A stretch of 8,638 nucleotides of DNA from CAVOBC01 sp963693635 (GTDB lineage: Bacteria > Pseudomonadota > Gammaproteobacteria > Pseudomonadales > Azotimanducaceae). Below, piece after piece: positions 1 through 5,544 of this stretch. The stretch lies in contig CAVOBC010000198.1 of NCBI GenBank assembly GCA_963693635.1, positions 1 to 8,638 of the forward strand, in the 5' to 3' direction. The position numbers and the translations under genes were made by a program. The notes below the pieces were generated by a model. That model ran no database searches and had not been told where the DNA came from. It was given only the letters and a program-made list of their open reading frames with translations. Positions within the stretch are counted from its first letter, which is position 1; each line of letters starts with the position of its first letter.

Positions 1-44
1 CGGGTGGTTGACCAGCAGTCTGTATCGGTCTGACGGGGCTGCAT
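1..44 (-). CDS. Possible 5' end of the gene downstream of lptD (partial, perhaps surA)
   Basis: On the minus strand an ATG at 44-42 opens a frame that stays open to the window edge (14 full codons, beginning MQPRQTDTD). It starts 28 bases after the lptD stop, which would suit the next gene of an operon. In many gammaproteobacteria the gene after lptD is surA, a periplasmic chaperone for outer-membrane proteins, and that is the only reason for the suggestion. The visible residues are polar, show no hydrophobic signal-peptide core, and there is no clear Shine-Dalgarno sequence. A second minus-strand frame is also open here. The stretch is too short to identify. Confidence 0.2.
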   Translation of the reverse strand, partial: MQPRQTDTDCWSTT

Positions 45-72
45 TTCAGCAGGCGTCTGTTGTTTCGACCCG

Positions 73-2622
73 TCAGCGCGCAATTCGATCCTCTCGAGCG
101 CGATATCCGAAAATTGTCTCATCGAGCAAAGCGTCAACGCGCCGTCCGGCGCTCGCGAGACCTTTCAGTTGGAACTCGAAGAAGATACCGGTATCGGATC
201 GCTCGTCAAGAAAAGTCGAGGTCATGAGCTGTCCGGGAGATGTCGGATCATCGTCCACAATCGTCCGCAGTCGAGGCCGAAGGCGAATCTTGCGAACAAC
301 GAGTCGGGTCTTCCAGCAGCAATCATTGTACTCGAAGCCATAGAATGACTCGATGGTCTTGTTACGATCCCAGCCGAAGTTCCAGCGCCCGATCGCGCTC
401 CAGCGCCCTTTGATAGGCCAGATGAAGCTCACATCGGATTGTTCGAGCGTCTCGAACTGGCTTCGCGCAACCTCGTTCAGGCGGTAGGACAGGTTGAATA
501 ACCGGTCGTCGTTCTTGTTGTACCGAAGCGTAAAGCCACCGTTGTGGGTTCGGCCGGTTTCGGGTTCCCAGACGAGATTCGCCCGAACCTGCCAGAACGG
601 ATGCGGCGAGATGCCCGCCTCCGCGAATATGGGCGAACGGCTTGTGCGGTTGTCGAACCTGTTGGCGTTCACCGTTCGCTCGCGCGCATATTGGACCTGG
701 GCGAGCGCAAGGGTTGCCAGTTGCCTGCCGGTTTCGGGTTGGATGAGTTGCGTTGTCACCGCGAGGGTCACCTGCCCGGCATCGTTGATACGATCAGCGC
801 CGACAAACTGATTCGTGCGAAAGAGTTGCGCCAAACTTGACGTCGACACGTTCGTGTCGAAGAGCGGCGCGCCAGTCTGATCGGCTCTCTCCACATATAG
901 AAAATAGGCACGTGGCTCAAGCGTCTGCTGAAGTGGACGGCCGCGGATCGAGAAGAACCGGTCGAATATCAAGCCGCTGTCGAGCGCGGCGCCGGGAATG
1001 GTGTACCGTGGCCGGTCATTGGGCGTGCCGTTCAGATCGTAGGTGCGGTGCGAGGCGAAGATGGAGGGTACAAGAAAACCCCACCGTTTCCGCGTTGGCA
1101 GCCGGGCATCGATCCGCAGGTTGCTGCGATTCCCGCTCACCGCGCCAGGTTTGTCAAAACTGCTGAATTCAGCCTCGCTCGCAATAGCGACACGACGAAG
1201 GTTGCGGTTGTTTGCAAGGCGGAGTGTTGGTAGCCGCCGGTACTGCTCGGTCCCCAGGGGATCGAGGGTCTGGAAGCGTTGCACTTCGATGCTGGCGCGC
1301 CAGTCATCACGGGTGTAGGAGAGCCGGCCGAAGCGTTCGAGTGCTGCGCTGCGCTCGTTGCCGGCGCTGGTGTCGACGCTGCTCAGAAAGCGTCCAACGC
1401 TGGCCGAGTCGACCGGGCCGCCGAAGTCGTGCAGGTAGTCGGTGTCGCTGGCCGCGTTGTAGCGCAACTGAGACTGGAGTGTCGGGGACCAATCGCCGGT
1501 GTGACGGATGTTCGCAAGCCAGCGGTCCTGCCGTTCAAACGTGTCACCCATGCCGGTCTGACCGATCGACCGGTCGATTCGTTCACGGTCGTCAAATCGC
1601 TTGTCCTGGGGCAGATAGCCGATGTTGACCTCGTTGTTGGTTCGCACGCTGCGGTAGCGCAGTTGACCTTCCATGTGCAGCCCGCGTTTCCAGAGGCTGC
1701 GAGGGATCACCGTGGCATCCAGATTCGGAGCGAGATTGAGGTAGTAAGGGGTAGCGAGGTCGACGCCACTGTCGTCGTCGACCGACAGACTCGGCATGAG
1801 AAAGCCGGTGTGCCGCTCGTCGTCGATAGGGAAGCGCAGGTAGGGCAAATACAGGATTGGCACATCCTTGATTGCAATGGTCACGTTGCGGGCCGTCCCG
1901 AACCCGGTCTCGGGGGCCAGCACGACGTCCCGCCCGCGAATCGACCAGGAGTTGCTGCCCGGGTCGCAGCGCGTGAAGTGGCTGTCTTTGATCACCAGAT
2001 GGCCAGAGTCCTCGCGACGAAGCTCACCCGCGCGGCCACGAAATCGCGCTTCGTGCAACAGAAAGGTGGCGTTGTCGATGACCCCGGTTCCGGCCAACAG
2101 ATTGCCGTCCGCGGCATCACCGGTGATCAGGATGCCAGACTCGCGCAGGGTCAGCGGTCCTTCGATGTGCGTATAGTTCGACGCGTCGTCGATCGTTAGA
2201 AACGGCGCGGTCAGGCGTCGTCCCGGCTGGTCCGCCTGAACATTGCCAACAAGGGTGGTTGAATGTTCGTTGACGTGAAGTGCCGAGTTGGCGTCAAGCT
2301 CAAGCGGCTGTGGGCCAGACCGCGGTGCGGCATCGAATCCGGGCGGCGCGATATATTTGCCGTCGCAGTATGCGTCGTTGTCTCCGGTTTTTTCGTAGGG
2401 AACCCAATCGGTTTCGGCTGCCGTCTTGACGGTTTGTGCCGTTGCTGGAACCACGGCTGCAGGATCTCGAGGTACCGGCGACGGTGAGGCATGAGTGACA
2501 CCACTGACGCTCAGGACGAGGGCGACCAATCGGGCTGCGAGGTTCGAGGCGGTACCGGGATGGGCATCTACCGCACCACATTGGCTGGCTTTGGGTACAA
2601 AAACGTGTCGGATGAAACACAT
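73..2622 (-). CDS. lptD: LPS-assembly outer-membrane protein LptD
   Basis: LptD is the outer-membrane beta-barrel that, plugged by the lipoprotein LptE, inserts lipopolysaccharide into the outer leaflet at the end of the Lpt bridge. From the ATG at 2622 the protein has 849 residues. Residues 1-45 resemble a long signal peptide (hydrophobic stretch around 28-42, probable cleavage after THA). An LptA/OstA-like beta-jellyroll domain follows at about 105-250, then the barrel to the C-terminus. The four cysteines used for the inter-domain disulfides in E. coli are present: Cys86 (YCDGKY), Cys219 (FTRCDPGS) and the pair Cys768-769 (EYNDCCW). Other family landmarks are VPILYLPYLRFPI, the LEPRAYFLYV strand and the C-terminal FFEFQLKGL. 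The frame stays open upstream into the opposite strand of amgK; starts at 2667 and 2715 are possible but add no recognisable sequence. None has a strong ribosome binding site. The family call is secure; the exact start is not. Confidence 0.96.
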   Translation of the reverse strand: MCFIRHVFVPKASQCGAVDAHPGTASNLAARLVALVLSVSGVTHASPSPVPRDPAAVVPATAQTVKTAAETDWVPYEKTGDNDAYCDGKYIAPPGFDAAPRSGPQPLELDANSALHVNEHSTTLVGNVQADQPGRRLTAPFLTIDDASNYTHIEGPLTLRESGILITGDAADGNLLAGTGVIDNATFLLHEARFRGRAGELRREDSGHLVIKDSHFTRCDPGSNSWSIRGRDVVLAPETGFGTARNVTIAIKDVPILYLPYLRFPIDDERHTGFLMPSLSVDDDSGVDLATPYYLNLAPNLDATVIPRSLWKRGLHMEGQLRYRSVRTNNEVNIGYLPQDKRFDDRERIDRSIGQTGMGDTFERQDRWLANIRHTGDWSPTLQSQLRYNAASDTDYLHDFGGPVDSASVGRFLSSVDTSAGNERSAALERFGRLSYTRDDWRASIEVQRFQTLDPLGTEQYRRLPTLRLANNRNLRRVAIASEAEFSSFDKPGAVSGNRSNLRIDARLPTRKRWGFLVPSIFASHRTYDLNGTPNDRPRYTIPGAALDSGLIFDRFFSIRGRPLQQTLEPRAYFLYVERADQTGAPLFDTNVSTSSLAQLFRTNQFVGADRINDAGQVTLAVTTQLIQPETGRQLATLALAQVQYARERTVNANRFDNRTSRSPIFAEAGISPHPFWQVRANLVWEPETGRTHNGGFTLRYNKNDDRLFNLSYRLNEVARSQFETLEQSDVSFIWPIKGRWSAIGRWNFGWDRNKTIESFYGFEYNDCCWKTRLVVRKIRLRPRLRTIVDDDPTSPGQLMTSTFLDERSDTGIFFEFQLKGLASAGRRVDALLDETIFGYRAREDRIAR

Positions 2623-2729
2623 AGCAGGTGGTGCCCGGCTGACAGGGATTGGTCCACGTCCTTCCATTCGTGCACGAGGCCAGCGGATAATAATGCATCC
2701 CCCCTGAAACTTCATGACGAGTTCAATGT
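2623..2729. promoter_or_regulatory. Divergent promoter region between lptD and amgK
   Basis: These 107 bases separate two genes transcribed away from each other, so promoters for both should lie here. The one AT-rich island, around 2686-2694, reads GATAAT on the plus strand (2686-2691) and TATTAT on the minus strand (2687-2692), each close to the -10 consensus. If used, these would give leaders of roughly 30 bases for amgK and 60 for lptD, and would rule out the lptD start at 2715. No good -35 hexamer is seen at the right spacing on either strand. I also found no convincing sigma-E promoter, although lptD is a sigma-E target in E. coli. Only the location is well supported. Confidence 0.4.
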
Positions 2730-3797
2730 ATGCAAGCTGATCTGCGCCTTGATCAACTGACCGAGTGGGCTGACTCTGCGTTGCGTGCACGCGGCTGGTC
2801 ACGGGACACGGAGCTTGTTCCGGCATCGGATGACGCGAGTTTTCGCCGTTATTTTCGCGCACGGTGTAGGGGGAACAGCAGGGGGGAGAGTAGGGGAGAG
2901 AACAGCCGCGAGAGCCGTATTTTCGTGGACGCGCCACCGGAGCGTGAGAATAGCGAGCCATTCGTCCGCATCGCCGGGATCCTGCTGGACGGGGGCCTGA
3001 ATCCACCCGTCGTGATAGCGCATGATCTGACGCTCGGCTTCATGATGTTGTCTGATTTTGGAACAACGCTGTATCGAGATCGACTGGGGACTGCAGGCGA
3101 GGCGGGACTGTACGACGATGCACTCGATGCGCTCGAAAGGATGCAGTCTGTCGCGACCGCCGGGATTCCGGATTACGACGACGCGCTGCTCCGACGGGAA
3201 ATGGGGCTCTTTGAAACATGGCTTCTGACTGGCTGGCTTGGGCTTGGGCTGAGCAAATCGCAAAAGCAGATGTTGGCGTTCACCTTCGACACGCTTGTAG
3301 CAAGCGCGTTCGTGCAGCCAGCTGTCTTCGTTCACCGTGACTACCATTGCCGCAACCTCATGGTCATAGGACCCTCCAGTCCTGGCATCCTCGACTTTCA
3401 GGACGCTGTACACGGGCCGGTCACCTATGACCTCGTTTCCCTCCTGAAGGATTGTTACTGGCGGTTCGACGATGGCCGCGTTGACGACATGGTACGGGGC
3501 TTTCGTGATCGTCTGCGCCGTGCGGGCCGCGTTGCAGGGGACTCTCAAGCCGAGTTTCGACGCTGGTTTGACCTGATGGGTATGCAGCGACACATCAAGT
3601 GTGCCGGCATCTTCGCGCGCCTTTCCCTGCGTGACGGCAAGCCGGCATATCTGAATGACATCCCGCTGGCCCTCGACTACCTCCGGCAAGCGTCGGCGCG
3701 CTATCCGGAGTTTGACGAATTCGGTGCGCTGGTGGGCGAGGTCGCGGGTGCCTTTGCGCTTCAACAACGCAGTGCTAACGACGGTAGCAGTGCTTGA
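2730..3797 (+). CDS. amgK: N-acetylmuramate/N-acetylglucosamine anomeric kinase AmgK
   Basis: A cytoplasmic sugar kinase of the aminoglycoside-phosphotransferase fold (355 residues). The family phosphorylates recycled MurNAc (and GlcNAc) at C1, giving the alpha-1-phosphate used by MurU. Visible motifs: N-terminal DDASFRRYFR (residues 34-43), the FVDAPPE strand (65-71), the catalytic-loop HRDYHCRNL with His202, Asp204 and Asn209, and the metal-binding LDFQDAVHGPVTYDLVSLL (221-239, Asp222). These match AmgK more specifically than a general APH kinase. The ATG at 2730 has only a weak GACGAG ribosome binding site 8 bases upstream, but it places the N-terminus where the family expects it. Residues 45-62 form an Arg/Gly/Ser/Glu repeat between the first two strands of the N-lobe, described separately, which makes the protein slightly longer than usual. 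The stop overlaps the murU start, so the two are probably translationally coupled. Confidence 0.92.
   Translation: MQADLRLDQLTEWADSALRARGWSRDTELVPASDDASFRRYFRARCRGNSRGESRGENSRESRIFVDAPPERENSEPFVRIAGILLDGGLNPPVVIAHDLTLGFMMLSDFGTTLYRDRLGTAGEAGLYDDALDALERMQSVATAGIPDYDDALLRREMGLFETWLLTGWLGLGLSKSQKQMLAFTFDTLVASAFVQPAVFVHRDYHCRNLMVIGPSSPGILDFQDAVHGPVTYDLVSLLKDCYWRFDDGRVDDMVRGFRDRLRRAGRVAGDSQAEFRRWFDLMGMQRHIKCAGIFARLSLRDGKPAYLNDIPLALDYLRQASARYPEFDEFGALVGEVAGAFALQQRSANDGSSA
2868..2906 (+). repeat. Purine-rich minisatellite inside amgK
   Basis: Three imperfect tandem units, AGGGGGAACAGC (2868-2879), AGGGGGGAGAGT (2880-2891) and AGGGGAGAGAACAGC (2892-2906). All are multiples of three, so the frame is kept, and they encode RGNS, RGES and RGENS, followed by RES. 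The arginines in the repeat use AGG, while the surrounding gene mostly uses CGN. This suggests slippage or insertion of a low-complexity sequence into the gene rather than ordinary divergence. It falls at the turn between N-lobe strands, where extra residues may be tolerated. Confidence 0.75.
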
Positions 3798-4468
3798 AAG
3801 CGGTTCTGCTTGCGGCCGGCGAGGGCCGACGCCTGCTGCCATTGACCCGGCGGCTGCCGAAGCCCCTCATCGAGGTTGGTGGCGAGACCCTGATCGAGCG
3901 GCATGTCGGCGCGCTCGTTGCCGCTGGTGTTTCTGAATTTCACATTAACGTGTGTCATCTTGCCGAGATGATCGTCGACCGAATGGGCGACGGTGCTCGC
4001 TATGGTGCCCGCTTCCATTTTCATCGGGAAGACCGCGCACTTGAGACGGGCGGCGGCATTCGGCGCATGCTCCCACAGTTGGGCGATGCGCCGTTCATCG
4101 TGGTCAGCGCGGATATCTACTGCCAGATGGACATGGCGGCGCTGCGACGAGTCAAGCTTCCTGCGCACGCGAGCGGGTGTCTGCTGATGGTGGACAACCC
4201 GGCGCATAACCCGGGTGGCGACTATGCTGCTGCGGGTGGCTGGTTGACGCCAGCGGGTCGCGACAGGTTGACCTATTCCGGCATCGGCATCTTTCGACCC
4301 GCGCTTTTCGAGAGTGTACCGGTGCCGCGATTCCCACTCCGGGACGTCTTTGTCAGGGCCATTGACGAAGGTCGTCTCGCCGCTTCGCGATTGCCTGTGT
4401 CCCACTGGACCGATGTGGGCACCGCGGACCGGCTGGAGGCGCTGCGGACTCGCGCCGCGCGACTTTGA
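3794..4468 (+). CDS. murU: N-acetylmuramate alpha-1-phosphate uridylyltransferase MurU
   Basis: A cytoplasmic nucleotidyltransferase of the sugar-phosphate family (224 residues, normal length) that joins UTP and MurNAc-alpha-1-phosphate into UDP-MurNAc, completing the AmgK-MurU recycling route. The N-terminal nucleotide-binding signature is clear: VLLAAGEGRRLLPLT (4-18), with Lys23 in LPKPLI. Further motifs are ETGGGI (84-89), the metal-site SADIY (Asp107, where NGD or NSD is common), TYSGIGIF (160-167) and WTDVGT (205-210, Asp207). The start is a TTG at 3794-3796, sharing bases with the amgK TGA (TTGA overlap). It is the only start that puts the Lys-Ala-Val strand at the N-terminus, and no in-frame ATG lies nearby. 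Rare-start use and the overlap suggest translation depends on ribosomes finishing amgK. The assignment rests on sequence motifs plus the adjacent amgK; a generic hexose-1-phosphate nucleotidyltransferase is the less likely alternative. Confidence 0.92.
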   Translation: MKAVLLAAGEGRRLLPLTRRLPKPLIEVGGETLIERHVGALVAAGVSEFHINVCHLAEMIVDRMGDGARYGARFHFHREDRALETGGGIRRMLPQLGDAPFIVVSADIYCQMDMAALRRVKLPAHASGCLLMVDNPAHNPGGDYAAAGGWLTPAGRDRLTYSGIGIFRPALFESVPVPRFPLRDVFVRAIDEGRLAASRLPVSHWTDVGTADRLEALRTRAARL

Positions 4469-4512
4469 TATGCGTGGGTATGCATGGCCTGACGCGAGTC
4501 GGAAGCGCAGGC

Positions 4513-4531
4513 GGGATCGTTGTTCGATCCC
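4513..4531 (+). terminator. Hairpin after murU, possible weak terminator
   Basis: GGGATCG, loop TTGTT, CGATCCC: a perfect seven-base-pair stem beginning 45 bases after the murU stop. Its position suits the end of the amgK-murU unit. No T-run follows (the next bases are TGTCGCATC), so it lacks the hallmark of an intrinsic terminator and may instead protect the mRNA 3' end or have no role. Confidence 0.3.
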
Positions 4532-4621
4532 TGTCGCATCGCAGAGGCATCAACTATCATCCGCTGCGTTTGAGCCTTGCGAGATCCGGATGGCGATGCC
4601 CGGCAACCGTGAAAAACGCAA

Positions 4622-4663
4622 CCTACTCCTAACCCAAAACTCCTAACCCTCAATTCTCAATCC
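4622..4663 (+). repeat. Pyrimidine-rich 14-base tandem repeat upstream of rpe
   Basis: Three consecutive 14-base units: CCTACTCCTAACCC (4622-4635), AAAACTCCTAACCC (4636-4649) and a diverged TCAATTCTCAATCC (4650-4663). The first two share an 11-base ACTCCTAACCC core. The tract contains no G at all, unlike the GC-balanced sequence around it. It lies in the probable 5' leader of rpe, ending 17 bases before the start codon, and could influence transcript structure or simply be a slippage-prone minisatellite. Confidence 0.7.
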
Positions 4664-4680
4664 TCAAGACAGGTCACGCC

Positions 4681-5370
4681 ATGCAGCCCTTGATTGCCCC
4701 TTCGATTTTGTCGGCCGACTTTGCGCGCCTCGGCGCGGAGGTTGATGCGGTCCTTGAGGCGGGTGCAGACGTGATTCACTTTGACGTGATGGACAACCAT
4801 TACGTTCCCAACCTGACGATTGGACCGATGGTGCTGAAGTCGCTGCGCAAATACGGTTGTTCGGCCCCGGTCGACGTGCATCTTATGGTACGACCTGTAG
4901 ACCGGATCATCGGTGAATTCGCTGAAGCGGGTGCGGACTACATCACGTTCCACCCGGAGGGCTCTGATCATGTCGATCGCAGCCTCAGCCTCATTCGCGA
5001 CGCCGGGCTGAAGTGCGGGCTGGTCCTCAACCCGACGACTTCGCTGGCGTGTCTGGATTTCGTGATGGACAAGATCGACATGATTCTGATCATGTCGATT
5101 AACCCGGGATTCGGCGGACAGTCGTTTATTCCCATGACCCATCAGAAACTGCGCGAGGCGAGACGGTTGATTCAGGACTCAGGCAGGGACATCCGGCTTG
5201 AGATTGATGGTGGCGTAAAGACCGACAACATACGAGCCATCGCCGAGTCGGGTGCAGACACATTCGTTGCGGGTTCTGCGATCTTCGGTGCGCCCGACTA
5301 CGCTTCGGTGATCAAAGCCATGAGGTCTGAGCTGGCGGACCTGCCGGCTGCGGTCAGGCACCAATCTTGA
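4681..5370 (+). CDS. rpe: Ribulose-phosphate 3-epimerase
   Basis: This cytoplasmic TIM-barrel enzyme interconverts D-ribulose 5-phosphate and D-xylulose 5-phosphate in the pentose phosphate pathway. At 229 residues it is the normal family length. All key motifs are visible: APSILSADF (6-14) with Ser8, the metal and catalytic pair His33/Asp35 in IHFDVMDNHYVPN, His67 in VDVHLMV, the phosphate-loop MSINPGFGGQSF (138-149), the second catalytic acid Asp176 in LEIDGGV, and VAGSAIFG (196-203) near the phosphate site. The ATG at 4681 starts directly at the first barrel strand, so the start is confident even with a weak ribosome binding site. It is followed after 174 bases by trpE. In Pseudomonas and relatives rpe, gph and trpE are neighbours; here the phosphoglycolate phosphatase gene gph is missing from between them. 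Confidence 0.98.
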   Translation: MQPLIAPSILSADFARLGAEVDAVLEAGADVIHFDVMDNHYVPNLTIGPMVLKSLRKYGCSAPVDVHLMVRPVDRIIGEFAEAGADYITFHPEGSDHVDRSLSLIRDAGLKCGLVLNPTTSLACLDFVMDKIDMILIMSINPGFGGQSFIPMTHQKLREARRLIQDSGRDIRLEIDGGVKTDNIRAIAESGADTFVAGSAIFGAPDYASVIKAMRSELADLPAAVRHQS

Positions 5371-5544
5371 TTCCGCAAAACCTGTCTATTAAGCTTGCCG
5401 CGTTTTGTCACTGACTACCGGGTCCGTCATCCAATGCGAGAACTGAAGAAACGGAGCATTTCCTGCCAACCCTGGCGAGGGTAATCGACTTGTCTGTGGC
5501 CCGCGCGGCCGCCCGTTTCGGTTCCCAATTCGTTGGAGAGGCAT
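5371..5544. other. Intergenic gap between rpe and trpE
   Basis: No gene is supported in these 174 bases. This is where trp operon control would be expected. I see no tandem Trp codons, no strong terminator and no attenuator-type set of competing stems. A five-base-pair hairpin, ACCCT-GGCG-AGGGT, lies at 5469-5482. TTGTCA at 5405-5410 resembles a -35 box, but the only -10-like hexamer (TCCAAT, 5430-5435) is 19 bases away, so no promoter can be called. The trpE ribosome binding site closes the gap: GGAGAGG at 5535-5541, with GGAG six bases before the ATG. Confidence 0.5.

Larger units (their letters stand above)
4469..4680. other. Intergenic gap between murU and rpe
   Basis: No gene is supported in these 212 bases. 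The gap holds a perfect 7-base-pair hairpin at 4513-4531 and a pyrimidine-rich repeat at 4622-4663, both listed separately. A TATCAT (4555-4560) resembles a -10 box, but the best upstream hexamer (CTGTCG, 18-base spacing) matches the -35 consensus at only three positions, so an rpe promoter is possible but not shown. GCATCGC at 4536-4542 pairs with GCGATGC at 4593-4599 across 50 bases; this may be chance. The ribosome binding site before rpe is weak (AGG at 4671-4673). Confidence 0.5.

Noticed and set aside
1279..2199. A 306-codon open frame on the plus strand opposite lptD
   Set aside because: In triplet register with lptD and explained by its codon bias; LptD motifs are continuous on the other strand.
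2700..2730. A sigma-E promoter for lptD, suggested by GAACTC on the minus strand at 2720-2725
   Set aside because: No matching -10 element at the expected spacing, so the hexamer alone is not evidence.
2799..3842. A 347-codon open frame on the minus strand opposite amgK
   Set aside because: Same register effect as above; no start context, and the product has no recognisable domain.
5434..5484. A 16-codon frame with one Trp codon upstream of trpE, as a possible trp leader peptide
   Set aside because: Only one Trp codon, no ribosome binding site, and no alternative stem set or terminator following it. Classical trp leaders have tandem Trp codons.
5533..5544. An upstream in-frame TTG start for trpE
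   Set aside because: The TTG overlaps the GGAGAGG ribosome binding site that serves the ATG at 5545, and the four added residues are not part of the family.
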